From the NCBI RefSeq assembly GCF_001514205.1, contig NZ_KQ948764.1, positions 505,882 through 569,881 of the forward strand: a DNA stretch of 64,000 nucleotides, written 5' to 3'. Positions 8,745-17,398 of this stretch are shown here, piece by piece. The DNA is from Streptomyces griseoruber (GTDB lineage Bacteria > Actinomycetota > Actinomycetes > Streptomycetales > Streptomycetaceae). The position numbers and the translations under genes were made by a program. The stretch's first letter is position 1. Each line of letters opens with the position of its first letter. The notes beneath the pieces were generated by a model that was not told the origin of the DNA, did not search any database, and saw only the letters and a list, made by a program, of their open reading frames with translations.

Positions 8745-10526
8745 ATGGCGGTTTCCGTAACCCTTCCGGCGCTCGGTGAGAGCGTCACCGAGGGCACCGT
8801 CACCCGCTGGCTGAAGGCCGAGGGTGAGCGCGTAGAGGCCGACGAGCCGCTGCTCGAGGTCTCCACCGACAAGGTCGACACCGAGATCCCCGCGCCCGCC
8901 GCGGGCATCCTGGCGTCCATCAAGGTCGCCGAGGACGAGACCGTCGAGGTGGGCGCCGAGCTGGCGATCATCGACGACGGCACCGGCGCCCCGGCCGCCG
9001 CCCCGGCACCGGCCGCCGAGCCCGCCGCGGCTCCGGCCCCGGCCCCGGCCCCCGTGGCCGAGGCCCCGGCCGCCCCGGCCCCCGCCCCCGCCGCCGAGGC
9101 CCCCGCCCCCGCTGCGGCCGGTGGCGCGTCCGGCACGGACGTGGTCCTGCCCGCGCTCGGTGAGTCCGTCACCGAGGGCACCGTCACCCGCTGGCTGAAG
9201 GAGGTCGGCGAAGAGGTCGCGGAGGACGAGCCCCTGCTCGAGGTCTCCACGGACAAGGTCGACACCGAGATCCCGGCGCCGGTCGCCGGCGTCCTGCTGG
9301 AGATCGTCGTCGGTGAGGACGAGACCGCCGAGGTCGGCGCCAAGCTCGCCGTCATCGGCGCCCCGGGCGCGGCTCCGGCCCCGGCCGCCCCGGCCCCGGC
9401 GCCCGCCGCCGCTGCCCCGGCCGCTCCCGCCGCCCCGGCTCCGGCCCCGGCTGCTCCGGCCGCCCCGGCCGCCGCCGCCCCGGCTCCGGTCCAGCCCGCG
9501 GCTCCGGCCCCCGCGCCGGTCGCCCCGGCCCCGGTCGCCCCGGCGCCCGTGGCTCCCGCGCCCGCCGCCGCCCAGCCCACCGACGAGGGTGCGTACGTCA
9601 CCCCGCTGGTGCGCAAGCTCGCCGCCGAGAACGGCGTCGACCTGGGCTCCGTCAAGGGCACCGGGGTCGGCGGTCGTATCCGCAAGCAGGACGTCCTCGC
9701 CGCCGCCGAGGCCGCGAAGGCCGCCGTCGCTCCGGCTCCGGCCGCGGCTGTGACTGCCGGAGGCCCTGCCGCCGCGAAGAAGGCCCCGGCGCTGGAGGTC
9801 TCCCCCCTGCGCGGCCAGACCGTCAAGATGCCCCGCATCCGCAAGGTCATCGGCGACAACATGGTCAAGGCGCTGCACGAGCAGGCGCAGCTGTCCTCGG
9901 TCGTCGAGGTCGACGTCACCCGTCTGATGCGGCTGCGTGCCCAGGCCAAGGACTCCTTCGCCGCGCGCGAGGGCGTCAAGCTCTCCCCGATGCCGTTCTT
10001 CGTGAAGGCGGCGGCCCAGGCGCTGAAGGCCCACCCGGTCATCAACGCCAAGATCAACGAGGCCGAGGGCACGATCACCTACTTCGACTCCGAGAACGTC
10101 GGCATCGCGGTGGACTCGGAGAAGGGCCTGATGACCCCGGTCATCAAGGGCGCCGGCGACCTCAACATCGCGGGCATCGCCAAGGCCACGGCCGACCTGG
10201 CCGGCAAGGTCCGCGGCAACAAGATCACCCCGGACGAGCTGTCCGGCGCGACCTTCACCATCTCCAACACCGGTTCGCGCGGTGCGCTCTTCGACACGAT
10301 CATCGTGCCGCCGGGCCAGGTCGCGATCCTCGGCATCGGTGCCACGGTGAAGCGTCCGGCCGTCATCGAGACGGCGGAGGGCACGGTCATCGGCGTCCGC
10401 GACATGACGTACCTGACCCTGTCCTACGACCACCGCCTGGTCGACGGCGCCGACGCGGCCCGTTACCTGACCGCGGTCAAGTCGATCCTGGAGGCGGGCG
10501 AGTTCGAGGTCGAGCTCGGCCTCTGA
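8745..10526 (+). CDS. sucB: Dihydrolipoamide acyltransferase (E2), two lipoyl domains
   Basis: 593 residues. Two lipoyl domains each contain TDKVDTE with the lysine to be lipoylated (~43 and ~171), joined by long Ala-Pro linkers (~85-125 and ~205-280). An E3-binding segment follows ([17 protein letters not shown], ~284) and then the acyltransferase core ending with DHRLVDG (~562; His and Asp catalytic). It is usually annotated as succinyltransferase. In related actinobacteria one E2 serves both pyruvate and 2-oxoglutarate dehydrogenases; with aceE close by and no 2-oxoglutarate E1 here, a shared or pyruvate role is likely (inference). RBS AAGGAG precedes the ATG. A strong hairpin follows the stop. 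Confidence 0.93.
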   Translation: MAVSVTLPALGESVTEGTVTRWLKAEGERVEADEPLLEVSTDKVDTEIPAPAAGILASIKVAEDETVEVGAELAIIDDGTGAPAAAPAPAAEPAAAPAPAPAPVAEAPAAPAPAPAAEAPAPAAAGGASGTDVVLPALGESVTEGTVTRWLKEVGEEVAEDEPLLEVSTDKVDTEIPAPVAGVLLEIVVGEDETAEVGAKLAVIGAPGAAPAPAAPAPAPAAAAPAAPAAPAPAPAAPAAPAAAAPAPVQPAAPAPAPVAPAPVAPAPVAPAPAAAQPTDEGAYVTPLVRKLAAENGVDLGSVKGTGVGGRIRKQDVLAAAEAAKAAVAPAPAAAVTAGGPAAAKKAPALEVSPLRGQTVKMPRIRKVIGDNMVKALHEQAQLSSVVEVDVTRLMRLRAQAKDSFAAREGVKLSPMPFFVKAAAQALKAHPVINAKINEAEGTITYFDSENVGIAVDSEKGLMTPVIKGAGDLNIAGIAKATADLAGKVRGNKITPDELSGATFTISNTGSRGALFDTIIVPPGQVAILGIGATVKRPAVIETAEGTVIGVRDMTYLTLSYDHRLVDGADAARYLTAVKSILEAGEFEVELGL

Positions 10527-10544
10527 TCACCGCATCAGGCAGTA

Positions 10545-10584
10545 CGGCGCCCCGCCCGGGTTTCCTGGGCGGGGCGCCGCTTTT
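10545..10584 (+). terminator. Terminator after the E2 gene
   Basis: A 13-bp perfect stem (CGGCGCCCCGCCC / GGGCGGGGCGCCG) followed by CTTTT, 18 bases after the stop codon. It is one of the few hairpins here with a T-tract. Confidence 0.85.
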
Positions 10585-10758
10585 GCAGCACGGGCCGGCC
10601 TCATCCCGTACCGGCCCGACGGCGGACCCGATCATGTGCGCCATGTCTCACCTGCGTAAAAGCGCCCCCGCCCGCCTGACCGGCGGCGTGAACCGGCCGT
10701 ATTGTCTAAACGTCAACGCCCCCGGGGCCCAAGGGCGGCCCCTGTCTAAGGAGCACTC

Positions 10759-11382
10759 ATGACCGCGCCCGTCGTCCACTCGCTGCGCGAGCAGATCCGC
10801 GAGCACATCGTGGAGGGGATCGTCAGCGGGCGCTGGAAGCCGGGCGAGCGGATCGTGGAGCGGCGGATCGCCACCGAGCTGGAGGTCAGCCAGACCCCGG
10901 TGCGCGAGGCGCTGCGCGAGCTGGAGAGCCTGCGCCTGATCGAGTCCGCGCCGAACAAGGGCGTCCGGGTGCGCAACCTGACCGCGGCCGACCTGGAGGA
11001 GAGCTACCCGGTGCGGGCCGGTCTGGAGGCCATCGCCGCCGAGCTGGCGGCCCAGCGGCTGGCCGAGGACTGCTCGGCGCTGGAGCCGCACGTCGCCGCG
11101 CTCTACGAGGCCGACCGCAACGCCGACGGCACCGCCCAGGTCCGCCACACCGTCGGCTTCCACCGCGAGCTGGTCCGGGCCGCCGGCAACTCGGTGCTGC
11201 TGCACACCTGGGAGGGCCTCGGCATCGAGGTGTTCACCGCGCTGTCCATCCGCTGGCTGGGCACGGTGCAGCAGTCGTACGCGGAGGAGCACGAGGAGCT
11301 GGTCCAGGCGTTCCGGCGCCGGGACCCGAGGATCGCCGAGCTGGTGAAGGCGCATGTCCTCGGCTGCGCTCCCCGCGCCTAG
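10759..11382 (+). CDS. GntR/FCD-family transcriptional regulator
   Basis: 207 residues with RBS AAGGAG upstream. The N-terminal winged helix (residues ~5-75) includes GRWKPGERIVERRIATELEV and QTPVREALRELESLRLI, typical of the FadR subgroup. The C-terminal ~120 residues form an all-helical FCD effector domain, which in relatives binds a carboxylate, often with a metal. It lies between the E2 gene and aceE on the same strand, recalling PdhR next to enterobacterial pdh genes. I infer that it controls aceE through the palindrome at 11525-11541. The ligand is unknown. Confidence 0.9.
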   Translation: MTAPVVHSLREQIREHIVEGIVSGRWKPGERIVERRIATELEVSQTPVREALRELESLRLIESAPNKGVRVRNLTAADLEESYPVRAGLEAIAAELAAQRLAEDCSALEPHVAALYEADRNADGTAQVRHTVGFHRELVRAAGNSVLLHTWEGLGIEVFTALSIRWLGTVQQSYAEEHEELVQAFRRRDPRIAELVKAHVLGCAPRA

Positions 11383-11402
11383 GGCGGGTTCAGTGGAGCG
11401 TA

Positions 11403-11485
11403 CACACGCTCATGCGTGTGCCCCCACCTGCGAAAACGCCCGATATAAGCGGCACCGGGTGCCTGTCCGAAAGACACCCCGTGCC
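11403..11485 (+). terminator. Two hairpins after the GntR gene
   Basis: First hairpin: ACACGC/GCGTGT with a TCAT loop, at about 11403-11418. Second: GGCACCGGGTG (11451-11461) against CACCCCGTGCC (11475-11485), an 11-bp stem with one mismatch. Together they probably insulate the regulator gene from aceE. Confidence 0.6.
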
Positions 11486-11523
11486 GACTTTCTCGGAATC
11501 GAGAGGTTTTTCCCTTCAACCCT

Positions 11524-11553
11524 TTGATCGATCATCGATCAGGGAGTTAGAGT
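11524..11553 (+). promoter_or_regulatory. aceE promoter with overlapping palindromic operator
   Basis: TGATCGAT-C-ATCGATCA (11525-11541) is a perfect inverted repeat of 8-bp arms with a one-base spacer. It overlaps a candidate -35 TTGATC (11524-11529) and the spacer to a candidate -10 TAGAGT (11548-11553, 18-bp spacing). A repressor bound here would block RNA polymerase. The adjacent GntR protein is the obvious candidate (inference). Confidence 0.6.
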
Positions 11554-11662
11554 CGCCGACGGACTCCCACCGGAGTCCGCCAGCCCTGTCCTGCCAAAGA
11601 CCTAGGGCACCCCCGAACCCTTACCGATGAGGGAACCCCCTTCGACTGAGGAAGGCGGCGAC

Positions 11663-14365
11663 ATGACCGACCCCAACGCCATCCAGCCCAGCGAGCTCGA
11701 CCAGCTCCCGGACCGTGACCCGGAGGAGACCGCCGAATGGCAGGCCTCGCTGGACGCGGTCGCCAAGGCGGCCGGCCCGCACCGTGCCGCGTACCTGATG
11801 CGCCGCACGCTGGAGAGGGCGGAGGGCAACGGCATCACGCTGCCGAAGCTCCTCGAGACCGACTACGTCAACACCATCCCCACCGCCGCCGAGCCGTCCG
11901 CGCCCGGTGACGAGGAGACGGAGCGGAAGATCACCGCGTGGAACCGCTGGAACGCGGCCGCGATGGTGACGCGCGGATCGAAATACGGCGTCGGCGGCCA
12001 CATCGCCACCTTCGCCTCCGCGGCCTGGCTGTACGAGACCGGCTTCAACCACTTCTTCCAGGGCAAGGAGGCGGACGGGTCCGGCGACCAGCTCTACATC
12101 CAGGGCCACGCCTCCCCCGGCATCTACGCCCGCGCCTTCCTCGACGGCCGGCTGACCGAGTCCCACCTGGACAACTTCCGCCGCGAGTCCGGCGGCAACG
12201 GCCTGCCGTCCTACCCGCACCCGCGCCGCCTGCCCTGGCTGTGGGAGTTCCCGACCGTCTCCATGGGCCTCGGCCCGCTGTCGGCGATCTACCAGGCCCG
12301 GTTCAACCGGTATCTGACCCACCGCGGCATCAAGGACGTCTCCGCGTCCCACGTCTGGGCCTTCCTCGGCGACGGCGAGATGGACGAGCCCGAGTCGACG
12401 GCGGCACTCGCACTCGCCTCCCGCGAGGGCCTGGACAACCTGACCTTCGTCATCAACTGCAACCTCCAGCGCCTCGACGGCCCGGTCCGCGCCAACTTCA
12501 AGATCGTGCAGGAGCTGGAGGCCCAGTTCCGCGGCGCCGGCTGGAACGTGATCAAGACGCTGTGGGGCAACGCCTGGGACGAGCTGTTCCGGCTCGACAC
12601 CACCGGTGCGCTCGTCCGCCGGCTCCGCGAGGTGCCGGACGCCCAGGTGCAGACGTACCAGACCCGCGACGCCGCATACATCCGCCAGGACTTCTTCGGC
12701 AAGGACCCGGCGCTCGTCGAGATGGCGAAACTGCTGTCCGACGACAAGATCCTGGAGTGTTTCCACCTCTCCCGCGGTGGTCACGAGGCGCGCAAGGTCT
12801 ACGCCGCCTACAAGGCCGCCGTCGAGTTCAAGGGCGCGCCGACCGTGATCCTGGCCCAGACCGTCAAGGGCCACACCCTCGGCGAGGGCTTCGCGTCGAA
12901 GAACGCCAACCACCAGATGAAGAAGCTGACGGTGGACGAGTTCAAGGCGATGCGGGATCTGCTCGAACTGCCCATCAAGGACAGCGACTTCACCGACGGC
13001 GTGGTGCCCTACGGCCACCCCGGCGCCGACTCCCCGGAGGTCCGCTACCTCCAGGAGCGCCGCGCGGCCCTCGGCGGCCCGGCCCCGGCCCGCCGGGTGC
13101 ACCCGCTGGCCCCGCTGCCCGCCCCGGCGGAGAAGGCGTTCGCCTCCTTCGACAAGGGCTCCGGCTCGCAGAACGTGGCCACCACCATGGCCTTCGTCCG
13201 CCTGATCAAGGACCTGGTCCGCGACAAGGAGACGGGGAAGCGCTGGGTGCCGATCGTCCCGGACGAGGCGCGCACCTTCGGCATGGAGAGCCTGTTCCCC
13301 TCCCTGGGCATCTACTCCCCCAAGGGCCAGACGTACGAGCCGGTCGACCGCGACCAGCTGATGTACTACAAGGAGGCCAGGAACGGCCAGATCCTCAACG
13401 AGGGGATCACCGAGGCCGGTTCGATGGCCGACTTCATCGCCGCGTCCACCGCGTACTCCACGCACGGCGAAGCGATGATCCCGTTCTACATCTTCTACTC
13501 AATGTTCGGCTGGCAGCGCACCGCCGACCAGATGTGGCAGCTCGGCGACCAGCTCGGCCGCGGCTTCCTGGTCGGCGCCACGGCGGGCCGTACGACGCTG
13601 ACGGGCGAGGGTCTCCAGCACGCCGACGGCCACTCCCCGGTCATCGCCGCGACCAACCCGGCCGCACTGACGTACGACCCGGCGTTCGCGTACGAGATCG
13701 CCGTGATCGTCAAGGACGGTCTGCGCCGGATGTACGGCGAGGCCGCCCCGGGTGAGGACCCGAACGTCTTCTACTACCTGACGGTCTACAACGAGCCGCT
13801 GCCGCAGCCCGCGAAGCCGACCGGACCCGGTGTCGACGAGGGTGTCGTCAAGGGCCTGTACCGCTTCAACACGGCGGAGTCGGCGGGCCTGTCCCCGGCG
13901 GCGAACGCCCCGCGCATCCAGCTGCTGGGCTCCGGTACGGCGATCCACTGGACGCTCCAGGCGCAGCGGCTGCTCGCCGAGGAGTGGGGTGTGGCCGCCG
14001 ACGTGTGGTCCGCGACCTCCTGGTCCGAGCTGCGCCGGGACGCGCTGGAGGCCGACGCGGCGCTGCTGCGCGGCGAGGAGCGCATCCCGTACGTCCGGCA
14101 GGTGCTGCACGGCGCCGAGGGCCCGGTGCTCGCGGTCTCCGACTACATGCGTCAGGTCCCGGACCAGATCGCGCAGTGGGTCGAGCAGGACTGGTCCTCG
14201 CTGGGCGCGGACGGCTTCGGTCTCTCCGACACCCGTGAGGGCGCCCGCCGCCACTTCGGTGTGGACGCCCAGTCGGTGGTCGTCGCGGCCCTGGCCCAGC
14301 TGGCCCGGCGCGGCGAGGTCAAGGCCACCGCGGTGAAGGAGGCGCGCGAGCGCTACGGCCTGTAG
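11663..14365 (+). CDS. aceE: Pyruvate dehydrogenase E1, homodimeric type
   Basis: 900 residues from the ATG at 11663, preceded by GGAAGG; an in-frame ATG at 11627 would add 12 residues but lacks a good RBS. This thiamine-diphosphate enzyme decarboxylates pyruvate and passes the acetyl group to the lipoyl arm of E2. Seen: the ThDP motif GDGEMDEPES (~residue 236) continuing to NCN about 25 residues on, the active-loop region HNVAFASK-like GEGFASKNANHQMKK, and a C-terminal transketolase-like domain. Length matches the AceE family (about 890-930). It probably works with the E2 and E3 encoded at 7296-10526. Confidence 0.96.
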   Translation: MTDPNAIQPSELDQLPDRDPEETAEWQASLDAVAKAAGPHRAAYLMRRTLERAEGNGITLPKLLETDYVNTIPTAAEPSAPGDEETERKITAWNRWNAAAMVTRGSKYGVGGHIATFASAAWLYETGFNHFFQGKEADGSGDQLYIQGHASPGIYARAFLDGRLTESHLDNFRRESGGNGLPSYPHPRRLPWLWEFPTVSMGLGPLSAIYQARFNRYLTHRGIKDVSASHVWAFLGDGEMDEPESTAALALASREGLDNLTFVINCNLQRLDGPVRANFKIVQELEAQFRGAGWNVIKTLWGNAWDELFRLDTTGALVRRLREVPDAQVQTYQTRDAAYIRQDFFGKDPALVEMAKLLSDDKILECFHLSRGGHEARKVYAAYKAAVEFKGAPTVILAQTVKGHTLGEGFASKNANHQMKKLTVDEFKAMRDLLELPIKDSDFTDGVVPYGHPGADSPEVRYLQERRAALGGPAPARRVHPLAPLPAPAEKAFASFDKGSGSQNVATTMAFVRLIKDLVRDKETGKRWVPIVPDEARTFGMESLFPSLGIYSPKGQTYEPVDRDQLMYYKEARNGQILNEGITEAGSMADFIAASTAYSTHGEAMIPFYIFYSMFGWQRTADQMWQLGDQLGRGFLVGATAGRTTLTGEGLQHADGHSPVIAATNPAALTYDPAFAYEIAVIVKDGLRRMYGEAAPGEDPNVFYYLTVYNEPLPQPAKPTGPGVDEGVVKGLYRFNTAESAGLSPAANAPRIQLLGSGTAIHWTLQAQRLLAEEWGVAADVWSATSWSELRRDALEADAALLRGEERIPYVRQVLHGAEGPVLAVSDYMRQVPDQIAQWVEQDWSSLGADGFGLSDTREGARRHFGVDAQSVVVAALAQLARRGEVKATAVKEARERYGL

Positions 14366-14379
14366 TAGGTCACGGTTTA

Positions 14380-14417
14380 GGGAAGGGGTGTGCGGCGACT
14401 GCCGTACGCCCCTTTCC
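14380..14417 (+). terminator. Terminator after aceE
   Basis: An imperfect 17-bp stem, GGGAAGGGGTGTGCGGC against GCCGTACGCCCCTTTCC, with a GACT loop, 14 bases after the aceE stop. No T-tract, which is common in Streptomyces. Confidence 0.7.
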
Positions 14418-14445
14418 GGTGGGCGGGCACCGGCATCATGACCGT

Positions 14446-15423
14446 ATGCGCGCTGCCCGCCTCATCAAGATGGTGCTGCTCCTCCAGTCCCGCCCCGCCA
14501 TGACCGGCGCCGAGCTGGCGCGGGAGCTGGAGGTGTCCGAGCGGACCGTCACCCGGGACGCGCAGGCGCTGTCGGAGGCCGGCGTTCCGGTGTACGCGGA
14601 ACGGGGCCGGGCCGGGGGCTACCGGCTGGTCGGCGGGTACCGCACCGGCCTGACCGGGCTGGCCCGCAGTGAGGCGGAGGCGCTGTTCCTGAGCGGGGTG
14701 CCGGGGGCGCTGCGGGAGATGGGGCTGGAGGACGCCGCCTCGGCGGCCCGGCTGAAGGTGTCCGCCGCGCTGCTGCCCTCGCTGCGGGACGCCCCGAAGG
14801 CGGCGGCGCAGCGGTTCCATCTGGACGCGCCCGCGTGGTTCCGGGAGCCGGAGACCCCGGGGGCGCTGGCGGTGCTCGCGGAGGCGGTGTGGGACGACCG
14901 GTGTGTGCGGGCGCGCTACCGGCGCGGGGAGGGCGAGGTCGAGCGGGAGCTGGAGCCGTACGGGCTCGTGCTGAAGGCGGGGGTCTGGTACCTGTGCGCG
15001 CGGGTGGGCGGGGCCGGGGCCTTCCGGACGTACCGTATCGACCGGTTTGTCGGGATCGAGGATCTGAAGGATCGTTTCAGCCGGGACGAGGACTTCGATC
15101 TGCCGGCGTTCTGGGGCGAGCAGGCGGAACGGTTCGCGCGCTCGATCCTGCGCGCGGAGGTCGTCGTACGGCTGTCGGAGGCCGGGCTGCGCGCGCTGCC
15201 GCACACCGTGGATCCGGTGGCCGCCCGGGACGCGCTGGCGACGGCCGGGGAGCCCGATGCGCGGGGCCGGGTGACGCTGACCCTGCGGGTGGAGTCGGAG
15301 AACGTGGCGCACAGCCAGCTCACGGGGCTCGGCGCCGAGGCCGAGGTGGTCTCCCCCGAGTCCCTGCGGCGGCGGTTCGCCGAGGACGCGGGACGACTGG
15401 CGGAGTTGTACGGACGAGCGTGA
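14446..15423 (+). CDS. HTH/WYL-domain transcriptional regulator
   Basis: 325 residues from the ATG at 14446, where the helix-turn-helix begins directly; the longer frame from 14419 has no better RBS. Residues 1-60 are an HTH_11 domain (TGAELARELEVSERTVTRDA). A central WYL-type domain follows (~140-215; the local form is LKAGVWYLCARV) and then a C-terminal WCX-like extension. WYL regulators sense ligands, or sometimes nucleic acids, and control diverse genes. The target cannot be read from the context: it starts a new transcript after the aceE terminator, and the next gene is a DUF4240 protein 57 bases on. Confidence 0.88.
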   Translation: MRAARLIKMVLLLQSRPAMTGAELARELEVSERTVTRDAQALSEAGVPVYAERGRAGGYRLVGGYRTGLTGLARSEAEALFLSGVPGALREMGLEDAASAARLKVSAALLPSLRDAPKAAAQRFHLDAPAWFREPETPGALAVLAEAVWDDRCVRARYRRGEGEVERELEPYGLVLKAGVWYLCARVGGAGAFRTYRIDRFVGIEDLKDRFSRDEDFDLPAFWGEQAERFARSILRAEVVVRLSEAGLRALPHTVDPVAARDALATAGEPDARGRVTLTLRVESENVAHSQLTGLGAEAEVVSPESLRRRFAEDAGRLAELYGRA

Positions 15424-15480
15424 CAATCCCCGGCACTCGGGGTGCGCCGCACCCCCGCAGGCACGATGCTTGGACCCGTG

Positions 15481-15999
15481 ATGGACGAGTTGGAGTTCTG
15501 GGAGCTGGTGGACGCCTCCCGTACGGCCGCGGAGGGCGACCCCGAGGAGCAGGCCGACCTGCTCGTGGAGCGGCTGATCCGGCTGGACCCGGAGTCCGTG
15601 CTCGACTTCGCCCGGCACTTCGAGTCCCGCTACAACCGCGCCTACACCTGGGACCTGTGGGGTGCCGCGTGGGTGCTGCTCGACGGGGCGAGCGACGACG
15701 CCTTCGACTTCTTCCGGTGCTGGCTGATCGGGCAGGGCCGGGAGACCTTCGAGGGCGCGGTGCACGATCCGGAGGCGCTGGCGGAGCTGCTGGACGAGTT
15801 CGACCAGGAGATCGACGGGGACGGGGAGGAGCTCGGGTACGCGGCCGACGAGGCCTACGAGCAGCTCACCGGGACCGTCGCCCCCGACCTCGGCATCGAA
15901 CCCGCGCCGTCCGAACCCGAGGGCACGCCCGTCGACTTCGAGAACGAGGGGGCGCTCGCCGAGCGCTATCCCCGGCTGTGGGGGCGCTTCAAGGAGTGA
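15481..15999 (+). CDS. DUF4240 protein
   Basis: 172 acidic residues from the ATG at 15481. The N-terminus MDELEFWELVDASRTAA and the segment YTWDLWGAAWVLLDGASDDAF are typical of DUF4240, a family of unknown function found widely in Streptomyces, sometimes beside WGR or toxin-type genes. No signal peptide or membrane segment. It follows the WYL regulator at 57 bases and may be cotranscribed. It ends 22 bases before the convergent gene at 16022. Confidence 0.8.
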   Translation: MDELEFWELVDASRTAAEGDPEEQADLLVERLIRLDPESVLDFARHFESRYNRAYTWDLWGAAWVLLDGASDDAFDFFRCWLIGQGRETFEGAVHDPEALAELLDEFDQEIDGDGEELGYAADEAYEQLTGTVAPDLGIEPAPSEPEGTPVDFENEGALAERYPRLWGRFKE

Positions 16000-16021
16000 G
16001 CGCCCCGTCCGGCGGCCGGCG

Positions 16022-16249
16022 TCATACGGCCACCCTGCGGCGGGTGCTGTCCGTCGGGATGTACGCCTGCGTCTGGTCGGCGCGCACCGCGTGGTGCAGC
16101 GGGGCCCTGTTGGCCTGTTCGAGGGCGGACGCGGTGACGGCGGCCGGGCCCAGGACGACCGCGGTGACGGCGCACAGGACGGTCCAGGGGCCGCGGGCCG
16201 CCCTGATCCAGCCGGCGGTGGTGTGCTCGCTCGTGTGACTGCTGTTCAT
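16022..16249 (-). CDS. Small membrane or secreted protein, 75 aa
   Basis: It begins MNSSHTSEHTTAGWIR, followed by one hydrophobic helix (WTVLCAVTAVVLGPAAVTASALE) and a basic tail ending RRRVAV. The helix could be a signal peptide (cut at TASA-LE) or an anchor. Its ATG overlaps the TGA of the amidase gene (ATGA), with GGAGG just upstream inside that gene, so the two are almost certainly translated together. I do not recognise a family. A regulatory or anchoring partner of the amidase is possible but unproven. Confidence 0.7.
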   Translation of the reverse strand: MNSSHTSEHTTAGWIRAARGPWTVLCAVTAVVLGPAAVTASALEQANRAPLHHAVRADQTQAYIPTDSTRRRVAV

Positions 16250-17208
16250 CGTCCCCGCCTCCGGTCGGTCTTTCTTGTGTTGTTCATGACCGTAGACGGC
16301 GGGAATGGGAGAACTCTGAATCCTGCCTGAGGCGTTCCTGTGAGCGTCCCCGAGGGTGCTGTGACGGCCGTCCGGCCCTGGAGCCGGGCGGCCGTGGCAC
16401 GGATCTCGGGGAGGCGGGCGGTGAGGGCGGCGCCGGGACAGCTCGTCATGTAGCCGTCGTTGTGGCCGGCCAGGGCGGGCAGGGTGGCGGTGGTGCCGGC
16501 GGCGTACCGGCTGAGGCTGTTGCTGGAGGTGAGGCGGGCCATGGTGCGCGGGTCGACGTCGGCGAGGCCGAGCTTCCAGGCGGTCAGCGCGGCGATCGCG
16601 TCGACCATCGGCTGCGGGACGGGACTGCCGGCCGTGAACGTGCCGAGGGCGGCGATCCCGGCGGTGCGGTGGTTGAAGCCCTGGGTGTGGGCGCCGGTGA
16701 CGGGGCGGTCGACACCGCCCGCGCGGCCCTCGTAGATGGTCCCGCAGCGGTCGACGAGGAAGTTGTAGCCGATGTCGTCCCAGTCGCGGGCCCCGGTCTG
16801 GCCCGTGTAGAGGTAGCGGATGATGCGGGGCGCGTCGGCGCAGTCGTAGCCGTTCGGCGAGTCGGTGTGGTGCACGAAGACGGCGACGACCTTGTCGTCG
16901 TAGCGCGGCGGCGGCTGGCGGCGCCGGGTGCGGGCGTCGAGCCAGGCGGTGCGGGGCACGATCGGCGGCCGGACCGCGGTGTGCGCGGGCGCCGCCGTGC
17001 TGCGGGCCGGGGTGGGCAGACCGGCGCGGGCGGCCGGCCGGGCCGTGGTGATGTGGTCGGCGCCGCCCGTGCACAGCACCAGGGCGGTGACGGCGGCGAA
17101 TCCCGGCAGGCAGCCCAGCAGCGCGAGGAGCGACCCCGGTATCCGCGCCGGGCGCCGTCCTCGTCGCGTTCCCCGGCTCCCGCGCGGGGCCGGTCGAAGG
17201 GCGCACAT
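16246..17208 (-). CDS. PGRP/amidase_2-type N-acetylmuramoyl-L-alanine amidase
   Basis: 320 residues from the ATG at 17208. The basic N-terminus is followed by a hydrophobic stretch (LLALLGCLPGFAAVTALVL), so the protein is exported or membrane-anchored. The catalytic domain (~100-270) resembles peptidoglycan-recognition amidases: VFVHHTDSPNG (first zinc His), GYNFLVDRCGTIYEGR, AHTQGFN (second His) and MTSCPG (zinc Cys). The H-H-C zinc set is complete, so real amidase activity on peptidoglycan is expected, unlike receptor-only PGRPs. It may instead act on spore or vegetative wall turnover products. It is translationally coupled to the 75-aa protein downstream and divergent from the protease gene at 17399. 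Confidence 0.88.
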   Translation of the reverse strand: MCALRPAPRGSRGTRRGRRPARIPGSLLALLGCLPGFAAVTALVLCTGGADHITTARPAARAGLPTPARSTAAPAHTAVRPPIVPRTAWLDARTRRRQPPPRYDDKVVAVFVHHTDSPNGYDCADAPRIIRYLYTGQTGARDWDDIGYNFLVDRCGTIYEGRAGGVDRPVTGAHTQGFNHRTAGIAALGTFTAGSPVPQPMVDAIAALTAWKLGLADVDPRTMARLTSSNSLSRYAAGTTATLPALAGHNDGYMTSCPGAALTARLPEIRATAARLQGRTAVTAPSGTLTGTPQAGFRVLPFPPSTVMNNTRKTDRRRGR

Positions 17209-17398
17209 GGACCCACTGTCGGCCGGTTCCGTCCCGCCCGCGATGTGTGCTGTGCCACCTGGTGGAACCATCGTCCCCGTCCACGGCGTTTCCCGGGGTG
17301 CACGCACGCGGGGCCGATCGTGTTCAGCCACGCTCGCGTGCGGCTGATCACTGGGCCCGTCCCCCACGTACTGAAGGGTCCTAGAGAAAGGCGGCCCC

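Noticed and set aside
8985..9580. Repetitive GCCCCGGCC tracts in the E2 gene as possible DNA repeats
   Set aside because: They encode the Ala-Pro linkers usual between lipoyl and catalytic domains.
7326..10433. Open reading frame of 1035 aa on the minus strand opposite lpd and the E2 gene
   Set aside because: It is antisense to two certain enzymes and is made of low-complexity Arg/Gly/Asp residues; such frames are a normal effect of high GC.
11627..11662. Upstream ATG for aceE
   Set aside because: The ATG at 11663 has the better-spaced GGAAGG and starts the conserved protein.
14419..14445. Nine-residue N-terminal extension of the WYL regulator
   Set aside because: No RBS ahead of it; the HTH begins at the ATG at 14446.
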